From assembly GCF_028389875.1 (NCBI RefSeq), contig NC_084666.1:64612422-64676421 (forward strand): 64,000 nt of DNA. The letters run 5' to 3'. Within the stretch, counting starts at the first letter, position 1; every line of letters starts with the position of its first letter. Below are positions 39,060 through 51,900 of the stretch, one piece after another. This DNA comes from Rhea pennata. Lineage: Eukaryota > Chordata > Aves > Rheiformes > Rheidae. The translations under genes were made by a program, and so were the position numbers. The notes below the pieces were generated by a model. It ran no database searches. It saw only the letters and a list, made by a program, of their open reading frames with translations, and was not told the DNA's origin.

Positions 39060-40915
39060 CATTCCACACCATACCGAATATTTTCGCCTTTTAACATACA
39101 GTTGGAAATCTTTCTTTCGTATACCAAACTAACTGCCTTTCATAGAGTACGTTGCACTGTTGCATCCAGAATATTAGCTTCAAGTACAAAATCAGATTAA
39201 GGTAGTGCTCTAAGTCATACTCCTAATACGTGTGTAGTCACAAGTGAGACTTTACACTATAGCAGACTGCGTATTGCAGTCCATACAGAACAAAACAGAT
39301 CGGGGGAAGGAGGGAAAGAGAGAAAAAGTAGTAAATTATGCATATTTGAGGTAGGGCTGTGGCACTGTAAGGGGAAAGGAAGCCTCTTAATTTAGCACTC
39401 ACTTCTGTAAGCTTTCAAGCAGAAGTTTTTCTGAAGCCCAGAGTTTGTAAAGAGCTTTCCAATGTTAAAAGCTAGGAGTTATGTAAAAATATTTCCCCAC
39501 CTTGATTCAATATTAATTAGAATTGAGAGTTTAAACTTCAAGAATTTTGTTTAATAAAACATTATTGGATACGCAGTTTACAAGGCAGTTAAAATAGCTC
39601 CCATGTGCTTACTATTATTTGGCACATTTGAAATAACTAATTACTATTGCTTATTCCCAGATGCATGAAAAAATAGCACAATTAAGTATATAAGCACACA
39701 CAAAACTCATTCCAAAAAGAAATCTGTTATCTCTTCTTTTATGCCTGTTTCTTTTAATTTTATATCAATGTAATTTTGTTTTCTCTCTCAGTTTACTGGA
39801 TGAAGTTCAAGGCTGGGAAATTGAGAGTGACTTAAATTCATTTATTTCACTTCAATGGTTAGAAAAGTGCTTACTGTTTCAGTGGTTAGACAGCAGACAG
39901 TTAAACACTAGATGCTAAAACACCTGAACTATCTCTAAATAGTTATTTAGAAGGTTTATTGTAAATTGATCTAAAATAGTTCTTTTCAAATTACTAAGGG
40001 TCAGGAATCATAAAAAGTAATTTGAAGTTATTACCATACCCATTGTGACTATCTGTACTATTTTACTATAGATGAATTCAAACTGTAAGAATGGAAGAAG
40101 ATACTTCTTTTACATTACAGAATCTCTTGTATGAAATATTATTGCTTATCAAGACTTTAAAACCAAAAATCAATTTGTCTTACATTTGTTTGTGGCATTG
40201 GCAACTGACTTTTTTTTTTTAATTTACTAACTGTTTGGCAATCTAGTCTCTATATTCATTACTTACTAGTATTATTTGTCATTTAGAAAGGAAATCTCTA
40301 GATGGAAAAGGGGAGACCCAAGAACTACATTAGCAAAGTGACAGCTTTGATTTTATTTAAATTATAACACTAACTGTGGAAATGTGGAAGTATGCCCATT
40401 CGCATATCCTAGTGCATAAAGAGACATACTTCAATCTTCATATTAGTGAGGTGTGCAGACTACACAGACAAGACAGCCAAAAACAGACTTGCAAAGGCTA
40501 TAATATCTGAAAAGTGTTTAGGAGAAGGGGAGCGAAACTATGGAAAGATGACAAGAGGAGTAAAGATGATCGTGGTCTTCAATGACCAACTGATAGTTAG
40601 TCTTGCCCCTCTTGAACAGAGGTTAGTAAGTAAAGAACATGGCAGAAAGTTTTCCTTCCTGAGATGGTTTTGCTTAGTAGATCCTCCAAACCTTTTAGCT
40701 GTCCAGAAAATATGTTTGCCTACCTTGTGTACCCTCTAGTTCTACCATGAACAAGCCTTGGCAATTAAGTCTTAAATACTAAATAGTTAATGACTGTTGA
40801 TAATACTTAACCTCAAAGACAGTAAGCACAGGTAATGAGTGAGGTATGAAAATCTTGCAGGCATAACACATTCAGTATCTCTGATAAAAAAATCAAAAAA
40901 GGAATTAGCCATGCA
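39060..40915. other. Convergent intergenic gap between GIMD1 and AIMP1
   Basis: AT-rich spacer separating the two converging 3' ends. A plus-strand frame at 40446-40739 stays open for 97 codons, but it opens with GTG rather than ATG and matches nothing I know. No insulator or repeat family was recognised. Confidence 0.6.
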
Positions 40916-40941
40916 TTTGGGAGGGGCAATATATTCATGTC

Positions 40942-40947
40942 TTTATT
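40942..40947 (-). promoter_or_regulatory. Likely AIMP1 polyadenylation signal
   Basis: AATAAA on the minus strand (TTTATT on plus), about 50 bases beyond the AIMP1 stop codon. This would give a very short 3' UTR with cleavage near 40920. Confidence 0.65.
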
Positions 40948-40997
40948 GTGCTTGCATTACTTTCCATTTCAACATCTGAAAAACCTTCTAATACCAT

Positions 40998-41164
40998 TTA
41001 TTTAATTCCACTGTTTGCCATGGTCTCTGCACGGCAGACTCCTTTCCCTTTCACTTCAAATGGAACTCCTTTGTACGTAGCAACACACTGGTCATTGGTA
41101 TGAAGGTCTGGTTGGATTTGCTCCCAAATCTTCTTCTTGGGATTAAGTTCCTTCTCAGGATCTC
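40998..41164 (-). CDS. AIMP1: AIMP1 last coding exon (residues 255 partial-309)
   Basis: Starts GA after AACAG, completing the Gly split with the previous exon, and encodes [17 protein letters not shown] onward to a TAA at 41000-40998. This is the EMAP-II C-terminal subdomain that packs on the OB fold and is near-invariant among vertebrates. Confidence 0.96.
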
Positions 41165-42898
41165 CTGTTTAAAAACAGAGAATAACCTAATAGTATACAA
41201 TATAAAAGGCAGGGCAAGAGCTGTATATACATACATGTCTGTGAGAGCACACATAGTATCACTGAATATAAACTCTTAAAGGGAAGAATGTTAACTGAAA
41301 GTCTCAGAATGAGAATTTTCATCTTAACTGTATTATAGGACTAGGAAATGTCTCTTGATCTTCTTTCTAAATGATGACCTTTCAGGGGAAGAAAAAGGGT
41401 TGTATGCAGTTAACACCACAAATCCTGTCAAAAGGAAGAAATCAAACCAGTACCAGTTGTTGGATTTCAAAATTTAAGAAAGACCAAAAGGATTCCTAAG
41501 AATTGACCAGACACTGATCATAAAAGCACATAACTCACGCAGACACAGGTTTGTCTGAATCATAAATTTAGGAATTAATGACATTTCAGAAGTAATTTGC
41601 ATTAAGTGAATCATGGCAGGTACCCTTACAGCTGAGAAATATGGAAGTTAGACAAGAATAGCCCAATGTTACGGTGGTGACATACAATTTGAGTCCTAAG
41701 TTTCAACATTCTTCTGCTACTTTTTTTAATCATCTGGAGACAAGCTCTGAAGCCTAAAACAACTGTACTATTAGAGTCCAATTTTTACTTTTGGCCTCAG
41801 TCTCTGTATGTCTCAGTTCCCAGTTTTCATATCCTCCATAAGTATTGAGAATCTACCTATATTAGAAAATCTGGCTACTTTAGGATCTTTAATGACCAAA
41901 AAATGTAGATTTCTTCTACTAAAGCTTTGAAACACTCCACTATTCAGAATAATTTAAGAGTATTTCAGAACCAAAATATACTTCCTATTTTTTTTAAATA
42001 CGCATGAAATGCAAAATAGAGGAACCAAAGAACTAGTCTAAATGAGCTCTCTTGCTGTTAAGATTTATCCTGCCTGCCAACATAATCTAGATAAAGCAAG
42101 ACAGCCAATTCTCTGTACCATTTATTTTCTTTTCCAAGGTCAACTGAATTTCATTTCTAAATTCTAATAAAATGCAGATTCTCTTAAAGTAAAACAAGAT
42201 TTCATTAAAGTTACTTAATCATAATACAGCTGAGTACTTTTAACTCCTTGGGTTTAACACACAGCAATAAAAATAAAAATATATATAGCTTGTTTTAATA
42301 TAATTAGGGCACATTTAAATCTTGCAATGATTCCCCACTCTATTTCATTGCTGATATAGAATATCAACAGAGTATTTTTATTTGCTAGGACTGCCACTTT
42401 GGACCGATTCTGCCAATATAACTGAAATCTTAATTTTCAGGAAAAACAAATTCCAGTGTGTAGGTGAAATTAATTAAGTCCATATATGATATGAATAGAT
42501 CCCCCTTGAGATGTTCTCAAAGCAGCTACAGGTTTCCAAAGGAAAATGACAAAGTTTCTAAAGGAAAATGACAAAGTTCTCCAGACCAGAATGCCAAGTA
42601 CTCTCATCTTCCACTGCTCAATTGCCCTGGTGACTGGGCTGAAATATTGTAAGGCAACAGGGAATTTAAGATATGTTTTTCTAATAGTTGGCTGAAATTT
42701 GTTACTGCTTGGTGTATTCTTGACTGGATGACCAACAGGTAGATAAGCAAAGTCCTGCGATCCCAACCTGCCTTGTTATTTTTCCTCCTTTCAGCACTGT
42801 CAGTGATTCAGTCTATTCATGTTCTCAATGCTTGCAAAAGTAAGCTACTTCAGCCTGCAGCTGGGTCTGTAAAACTTCTGTAGCTATCTGCAACTGCA

Positions 42899-42932
<34 letters not shown>

Positions 42933-45900
42933 CAGCAGACCAAATATCTCTGTTAAGCAGGCTAGCTTTGCCAGAGCAAGATTCAACAATACAGTCAAGT
43001 TATTTGACCATGGCAGTGTATTTAAAAGAAAAACACTACTACCATTAATAACCTAAATAGTCAGAGCTAATTGGGCATTTTCACAAAACTAAGAATCCTG
43101 TTCAACACTAAAGTTCATGAACAAAGACAGACTTGGAATTAGACCAAAGTAAATACACACAGACTAATAAAACCATTAAACAGAATGTGAAACAATCCAT
43201 TGTGCATTTCCATCCCCCTCCCAAAATGTTGAAAAAAATCAGTTGCTTTTTATAAGACCAAAACCTGAATTTTATTACAAAAAAAAAAACATGTTCTGGA
43301 TGTTAATAAGTTTCTTTGGAATCCCAAGTCAAGCTCCCTTGGAATCTGTGGCAAGCTCATATTAGACTGATTGAACTGGTGCATAGGCACCAATTTTAAA
43401 TACTACCAGAGCTCTAAGCTACACAATTTCTTTTGCCTTCTCCTCATCACATTCTTTTCTCTCAGCAAATATTCTTTAGAAGGGTATTTATAAATAAAAC
43501 TTGTAATGATTTAATGGGCTTTCTACTCTCTTTACATAAAAGAATAAAGAACCAAAGATCTCAAATTTTGTTAAATGAGTCATTTGGCCTAGCAGTTTAA
43601 ATATGACAGAGGGAAGTTCTCATAGTAAGCAAGAAACTTTTCTACTAAGTAGCAGCTCAGTAATTTAAGACTCTGTCTCAACACAATAGGAGACCAGAAG
43701 GTATGATCTAGGATTACTAAAGCAGCTTAAGACAAGACATACCAGTCTACCTATAAAAAAAAAAAAAAAAAGAAAAAAAAAAAAAAAAAAAAAAGAAACA
43801 ACAAAAACAAACGAAAACTCTAGAACAGAACTGTAACCTTAGAGGAAGTCAATATCATTTATTCCACTATGGAATATAGCTGCCACCAAAGCAAAGCATC
43901 CACACATCAAAGCTTTAATCAAAAAGAAACCTGTAATATACAGACCAACTGCATGCATTTCAGGTTTTGCACCATTTATTTTTTTAGAGCTTGTTATTAA
44001 GCATCAATTATACTGCCAGTAAAAGGAAGACTTCACAGTAAGCTGTGAAAACTCCAGAAATTGCTGTCTGATGGCAATTATGGTGTGGGAAGGTATAGTA
44101 TGTATAGATACATGAGGAAGAATTTTATTATGGCTTGTATGAGTCAGACTCATGAAGAGTCTCCCACAGATTCCTACTGAAGTTTTATATAAATTTGATC
44201 AAGTTTTTAATACAAAAAAACACTGTATCTTGAAGCATTATGTATTACAGCATAAAGCAGATTTTTGGTATCATACAATTTGTTATAGTTCTCCCAAAGA
44301 CAATGGCCTTAAAAAAAGAAAAAAAATGTTTCCTCCAGGCAACAACATTCTTTACCAAACCCTTCATCCTCTAAAACACTGAAGAACACTCTGAGAAAAC
44401 TCAAGCTTCTTCAGGAAAAAAGATCAATTCGTTTGAAATATGATAGCCTGTGTTTACTTTAACTAAAATGAACAACAAAAGGAAATTAGCCTATATCTCA
44501 TAAATATTTTATATGATGGAAGAGTATGGGTTTAAAAATAACTTGAGTCTAGGCCACTTGACTTCAGACAGCTGTGTGTGTTTTAGAGCAGCTTTGTTGT
44601 TGCTGCTCCTTTTGCTTCATGGGCTTTCGTATTTCAAACAAAAATCAGACCCAGCTGTCCTTTCTATTTTAATTTCAATGAACTCAAACTGAATGTTCAT
44701 GGTTTAAAACCGATCTGACAAAATATATATATTATATATATATATATGTATAATCAGAATATAAATGGTTATAATTAAGCATTATGATTAAATGACATCT
44801 GAATTACTGCAGATTCTATGTTCCTGATAATGGTATCAGTGTGCTAGACAGCCTTGAGGAGACAGCAGCTAAGTGTATGAGATTTTAATACATAAAAGCC
44901 ATGTGAAAGATATAGATATGCAACCCTACTAAAATCAAAAGGCACTCAGCTTTTTTAGTTTCCCAGGTTTTTCCTCAGGGAGGGGAAAAAAAAAATAAAG
45001 TCCTTTAAAAAGAAGAACGTTCAGAAACCAAAAAGCTTGAGGAAAAAAAGAACAAACCAAAAAAGCCAGCTTTTTAATTACTTGGACAAGAAGGTAAATG
45101 GCAACAATCCAATCCTCAGCTACAATAAATAAATAAATTATATTAAAAAAAAAAGTAAATCAAACCCTTAACAACAAACAATGTCAATATCTTAGTTTAT
45201 AAAGCCAGCTTGCAAAAGTAAAGTACAAAAGAAATTATGATACAGTAGTTAGTCCGATTTTATAGTCTCCATCCACTAATGCTATTTGTGTTATTTTTTC
45301 CCGCTCTTTTTTACTCACTCCAAGGTAACAAAACTATGTCTTTTTTTATAATTTTAACCTGAGATTTCTTAATTTTATTTAACTACTTTCAGTAAGACAG
45401 ACATTATACTGTTAGGCAATAACTACAAATGCTAATTCCAGCACTCAGACTAGCAGACTGTTACCTACTAGCATTTAGAGATCTTAATCAGTCTTATAAA
45501 TTTTAGAGAAAAATGTCATAAGTCCTATACTCCTTAAGTATTAAAATCTAAACAATATTTAACAAGACTGTCAATATTTTACAAATGCATTTTTTGAGAC
45601 ACAGTAAATAAATTATCTTCAACCCCACCTTATTTAGGTGATCCACTGCCTCCAAGAAATTAGGCCTCAACCAATGGCTCCTTAACAACAAATCCAATAA
45701 AACTGCTACATGCAGTTATTAGTTATCTAGCTGATTTAAACACTGATACTGCTGTCAACAGGAAGAGAGACTGCATGACTCCATCAGTCTTTCATTAAAG
45801 CAGATCGATTTGGTAGGATTTGGCATACATCTACCAGCATTTTAGACAAACTGTCCATGAAGTGACTTTTTCTGCACAGCTCTAGATAGCTGCTCAAGCG

Positions 45901-48900
45901 TCCATATTTTCAACATTTTGTTTTTATTTACTGAACAGAGCTAGGCTATTTTTTTTCTATTGGGGCAAGGGAGAGGGGGATTTTGAAGTTGTTACTGAGG
46001 CATCCAACACCTTGCTTTCTTGAATGACCATCAGAAGCCAGAACTGCAGACCTAAGGCTTCCCCCCCTCCCACTCTGACATTTCTCTCACCTTAAAACCT
46101 CACAAAAGAAGTGCAGAAAAGAATCTGGTGAACAGACTGCAGCCAATTTAATCAGACACAGAAGAGCTAAAACTTTTTGTAACTAAAACCAATCATCTCT
46201 CCTCTACTCCTTTCACCTTCCTCATTACATTTTGGAGCCCGCATTCTCTTCAAAGCTATGCAATCCTAATATTACATCTCCATCATGCAATTAGAACAAA
46301 CATTTTGGGATAGAGACCAACGACCAACTTTACAACGCCTACCACATAGAAAGCCTTTTCTTGCTTGACTCTCAGGCACTAAGCTCCTGTCTCTAAAAAA
46401 AATAATCCTACTGAAATATCCTAACTTGCACTGGTATCTCATTCAGATCCTGTGTGAGCTCTTCCACATTAGTCATTCTTAAAAATCCCTCCAACCTATT
46501 ATAAGCATGATTTTATTCATGCTTATGCCACTTATGCCAGTTGTATGAAATATACTGCTCTTCTACTCACTGTTAAGCACAAGGTATATTTTCTGATGGC
46601 AATGATTAGCTTTAATATCATACCTACCAGTTTTTCTAAACATCTATTTATCCAACATTAGGAAACAGCTGCCATACTTCAGACTACAATTTATAGTCCT
46701 AGATGTGTATGCTTTTCAAATGGGTTGTAAAAGCCTTCATTTGGCACTCATCAAAGTTCCATGAATGTCCTTGGCTCCCTATCAGAAGGAAATGGCTGTA
46801 AAGACTACAAAACTTTATATCATAGGCTGGAGGCCATAAGTTTGTTCTCAAGTAAAGCTTTTACACCACATTTAGCTTATGCTACATGTTTTTAGAATAA
46901 AAAGTCTACAGAGTATCAATATACCTTAACACCTGGGAATAATTTTAAAACAAATGTTGCTATAACTATTTTCTCTACCAGAAGCTTTTTGGAACTTTAA
47001 CCATGGAGTTAAATAATTTAATTATTTTAATAAAACATACCTCATCAGCCTTCATGTGTAACAGTAGATATGCTGGATAACACAGCTGAACAGCACTATT
47101 ATCAATTCTCATATTTTCAAATGCCAGATACAAGAAGTTAATTTTGAGACAAGAATTTGGAGTAACGGTAGGTCTTAGACAAAAAAAAGAAAAAAATCCA
47201 TACACTAAGGTTGACTTGTTCCTGATTTTGCAGGGCTTATCTACGAGTAGGATTTATTCTAGAGGAATAAATCAACAAGTTGATACATTCTCTTGCATGC
47301 CCATTTATTCAATGGCAGAAAGTAGTATGGATGCATTATCGCATGCAATAGAAGGCAGACGTCTAGCAGATCACCTATCTATGAATAAAGTTAGGTTATA
47401 ACCAATTAAAAGTTATGAGTGATTATTGCTACAGTTTAGCCAATTGTAGAAGCCTTCCAGAGTTTGGTGCATGCTATATGTATTCACCTAACCAACTCTG
47501 CATCTCAAATAGCAAGCCTGGTACGTTCTGAACACAGAAAAGCAAAAATGAAAAATGCTACAAAACTAAGTTCCTTCTTAAACACAGAATGATTTTCAAT
47601 CACAGCATTAAATCACAGCAAACTGAGCTTTCTTCCTCTTTCAAAAACACCCGGACAGTCTGTTACTTCCTTAATAATATACCAACTAAATTATTTTCAT
47701 AGGCATCAGAGTTTCAATCTTGAAAAGTACCTATATGAAAGGTATTTTATACAGGTATGTGTTTAAGTGTTCAGTTTGCCAAGTGGTTAATAAATAAAAA
47801 CACTTCCCTACAGCTGGGAAGTGGCAAATGCACAATTGCTTTAAAAGGTTGGTATGATTCTACTTAGGAAACAGAAATACACGGTTGCCAATGGTCTCCT
47901 GGGCTGCATTAGGAAGAGTGTTCCCAGCAGGCCAAGGAAGGTGATCCTGCCCCTCTACTCAGCCCTGGGGAGGCCACATCGGGAGTACTGCATCCAGTTC
48001 TGGGCTCCCCAGTACAAAAAGGACTTAGAGCTACATGAAGCCCTACTGTAGGGCTATGAAGATGATCAGAGGACTGGAGCATCTGCCCTGTGAGGAAAGG
48101 CTGTGAGAGTTGGGCCTGTTTAGCCTGGAGAAGACCAAGAGGGATCTTATCAATGTGTACAAATACCTTAGGAGGGGGGTGTCAAGACAGTGGAGTCGGA
48201 GTCTCCTCAGTGGTGCCCAGTGACAAGTCGAGAAGGCAACGGGCACAAACTGAAACCCAGGAAGTTCCACCTGAATTTAGGAAGAACTTCTTTACTGTGA
48301 GTAAAGAGTGACAGAGCACTGGAACAGGTTGCCCAGAGAGGTTGTGGAATCTCCTTCTCTGGAGATATTCAAGGCCCACCTGGACGCAATCCTGTGCAAC
48401 ATGCTTTAGCTGACCCTGCTTGAGCAGGGGGGTTGGACTAGCTCTCCAGAGGTCCCTTCCAGTCTAAGCCATTCTGTGATTCTGTGTTACTGGCACAGCA
48501 TGTATACAACTCCTCTCAATATGGCAAAAACTGGTTGTTACAGGCCATCTTTTCTTAGCATAACTTAAAACCATGACAGAAATAATAAATCAGCATGTTT
48601 GTTGACAGAGCCAAAGAGAGCAACTGGAGAAGCTGAATTTGAACAGCTCCCATTTATCCGAGTAACGAAACATCTGGGGAAGGAGAGAAGCATTCATTAT
48701 TATGCTACATCCATGATGTTTATTTGACTTAACAGTATGCAGTCACAAATTCTAATTTGTTTTAATAGATGGACTGAGGCATGGAGTTGAAGGGAAGGGA
48801 GGGAAAAGTGGAGAAAAATCATCCCCTGATAAAGTTGAGATTTAGTTATTTTCTTTATTTATATTCTGAAAAATAAGTTTGTTTTGTTTTTTAATGGAAA

Positions 48901-51900
48901 AAACTCCAATGCCTTTCTTTGGGAACCCTAAAAGTTATTTCCAAAAAATAATCAGTACTTTGAATATCCTATGTTCCTTTCATAACACCATCCTCCTCCA
49001 GAAAAAAAAACTAATTCAAATTTTGACATGTTTATTTAAGGAAAAGGACCTGGAATCAGGACCTTATTCCTTTCTCACTTACTTATAATGAGACGTTGGA
49101 GAACGCAGTTATCTCTCTTCTCTCTTACAGTTGCTTATTGTAACTTGCAAAGCACAAATATGTCTGCTCACACAATTGCAAAGCAGAAGTATACTTTAGC
49201 TTCAAAAAAGTGAGTAATTTTATATGAAAATACAATTTAACTTTTTAGAGTTATAATTATTTCCCTGTACCTTTCAATTCTCTGTCGAGAATTTCAATCT
49301 CTGTGGAGATAAATATTTTCAATGCTTTATTTACAGAATTCCAGCATATTAATAATTAAAATAGGTTTAAAACACTGTTTTAGCTGCATGAACATTGAGG
49401 TCACCTTGGGAAAGGCCAGCTGTTTCCTGCAATTTCCCCATTTCCCAAATACATACTGCTTACCTGGAAAACCTTCAAAAGTGATTCTTTCTCCAGGTAC
49501 CGCCCCTGGTGGGGGAGCCAGAATTTCCACTTTATCAGGGGAGCTGGCACACATCACCATTGCTTGAGATACTACTCCTCTCATCTTTGCAGGCTTCAAG
49601 TTACAGAGTAGTATTGCCATCCGATTCTGCATCTTGGGGGAGGAAAACAAAAGGATGTAAGCACTCATACACCATATGCTTTTGGAGACTACAATTACTT
49701 CACTATAACAAAAGAATTACAAAGAAGGGATCTTAACACCTGTGAAAAAAGTATAAAGCAATACACACACAATTTTAATGTTTGCATACTAGTAGCAATT
49801 AACATTTAAGCCATTTGAGAGCTATCCAACAAATACTCAAAATGTAGTAAACTGTGACAAACTTATCACAGTGATACAAGATGTGCAATTCAGAAATTTA
49901 AAAACTTTCCAACATTTCATCCATGTTCCATCTTTAGATTACCACTTCAGCACACTTTCAGTGTTGTATGATTAGCAAAAGAATTTTCATTTGAAAAATA
50001 ACACTCTACAAACAGTGCTAGCTTGTAGACTAAGAATTCTGTGTACTGAAAATGTAAGTGTTTTACAATTTAAGATTCAAAGTGAGCTACTTGCAGGTAT
50101 TCTAATTCCAAATACTAGGAATTTTTTGATACACTGAGAATGACTGTACAAACTGTTTGCACTAACAAATTACTGTGAAATGTAAAGACAGGTTCCTTCC
50201 CTTGTTGTTGAATGTTAGTAAAATAACAACGATAAACCAGAGAAAACATCCTTTGTTAGAGGATATAGCAAAATTTTACGCTAGAAAACAAACCTCACTT
50301 TTAAATTGAATAGAAATTAAATCTAGAACTGTCTCAAAAGACTGAGAGAGAATGCCTTAATTTCCATATTCCTAATACATACATACACATCCATAAATAT
50401 TTCTAGATTTCAATATTTGTATATTAAGCTATAACTTTAAGCAAAACTGCAAGACTAATATTAAAACTCATATGATTAAGTATTCTGAATACTGTACATT
50501 TTCCAAGTATAACATTTAAAAAACAAAACGGAAACCTCTGAAACTAAGCAGTTAAAAAGAAAAATGATATCCTGAATACATGTCTGATCTCATAAATTTC
50601 AAGGCAGCCCACTGACTGAAAATTTTTCATTTCTTAGGCTACTGCTGTGGATATAAATCCCCACATAATCCATGAAATTATTGTAAAATGTCAGTAGTTA
50701 CAGATTTGTCTTACATACCAAAGAGAGAGTTTTTGATACAAGCTAGCACTGAATAACAATTTGCAAGTGGATATATAGAATAAAAGAAACACTAATAGTT
50801 GTGTTTGGTACTCAACTCTAGTTTTGACCAACTGGAGAAAATTCTGGACTTTGGAGGATCACTTTTCTATTTCAGATTTTACAATTGAGAAAAGCAGATC
50901 ACATCAATACAGAAATTGCAATAGTCATCTTCATCAAATAAACATCAGAAAAAAAATACATAAATTCAAACCATTCTCCAGTCACACTGCTGCATAAGAT
51001 TTCTGTATGAGAAGTTACTCATGACAGAATTAAATATTTATCAACATTTCAAACATCTATAGTATACCATCATTTTTGCCAGGAATTATCTTAAATGACC
51101 TTTAAATTAAATTATCTTAAAACACTTTTGTCAAACTGCTCTATTTCTACACTACATGTATTGATTTCTCAGAAAAATGGTAAGAAATCCCACAGGACTC
51201 TTTTTTAATAAAAAATAGAATTTGTTTTTATAAAAATTACTATTCAAGTGTTTTTTTTCCCTTTTTATTTTAAATAGCTCAAATTTCAAACCCTCTTCAG
51301 ATAAACGACAAGTCCCTAGGTACAGAGGATACTTTACGTGTCACTTTCTCCAGTATCTTCATTCAGAACTTTATAAAAATGGACAGTTCAAAAAAATCCC
51401 CATACTATTTTACTGTAAGTTCATTTTAACCACTTTGAGTATGCAGAATCATACTTTAAAAGGCTCAGGAACCTTCAAGTTGCTAATCTGCTAAGCAGTA
51501 ATGGAACTTCAATATACATAGAAACAGATCTCTGAAGTGTTGGGACTTTTTAAAACTAGCTTTGCTTATTTTTATAGAACAGATTTATTGTGCTGTTTTC
51601 AGAAAACAAGACTTGAATTATAATGGTATAACCCTGTGGACTTATGCATAAGTGCGAAAAAACCCTTCAAAAATAAGTACTTATGAACTAGACAAGAATA
51701 TGATCTCTGCCATTCTAACTTGCTCCTATGAGGTCTTTTATAATAGCTGATAAATAAAATACCTAAATGCATCAGCTATAAAGAGTGAGATTCAGTAGTG
51801 ACATTCATGGCCTCCATCTGTAATCCTATAAATTAGAGGAACAAAAAAGTCATTCTAGTTTTTCAGAAGCAGGTGTAAAATAAATTGGAGTGTTTACTGA

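Larger units (their letters stand above)
41165..49463 (-). other. AIMP1 intron between the last two coding exons (8.3 kb)
   Basis: Largest AIMP1 intron. It holds a CR1 insertion (47887-48486), poly-A tracts of 32 (42900-42931) and about 40 (43755-43794), a TA repeat (44722-44752) and a 22-bp tandem duplication (42538-42580). No additional exon or nested gene was recognised on either strand. Confidence 0.8.

Noticed and set aside
40446-40739. 97-codon plus frame between GIMD1 and AIMP1
   Set aside because: It starts with GTG; the first ATG is about 35 codons in. No homology was recognised, and it lies near the 3' ends of both genes.
42470-42766. 98-codon minus frame in the AIMP1 intron
   Set aside because: It runs through a tandem duplication, has no recognised domain, and is not needed for the AIMP1 reading frame.
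48043-48379. Several 65-75-codon frames on both strands
   Set aside because: All lie within the younger CR1 copy and reflect repeat sequence, not genes.
49500-49525. CTCF-like site (CACCAGGGGCGG on minus)
   Set aside because: It matches the core only partly (the second GG of the motif is broken) and lies in a conserved AIMP1 exon where the codons explain the bases. A similar partial match at 13984-13996 is equally weak.
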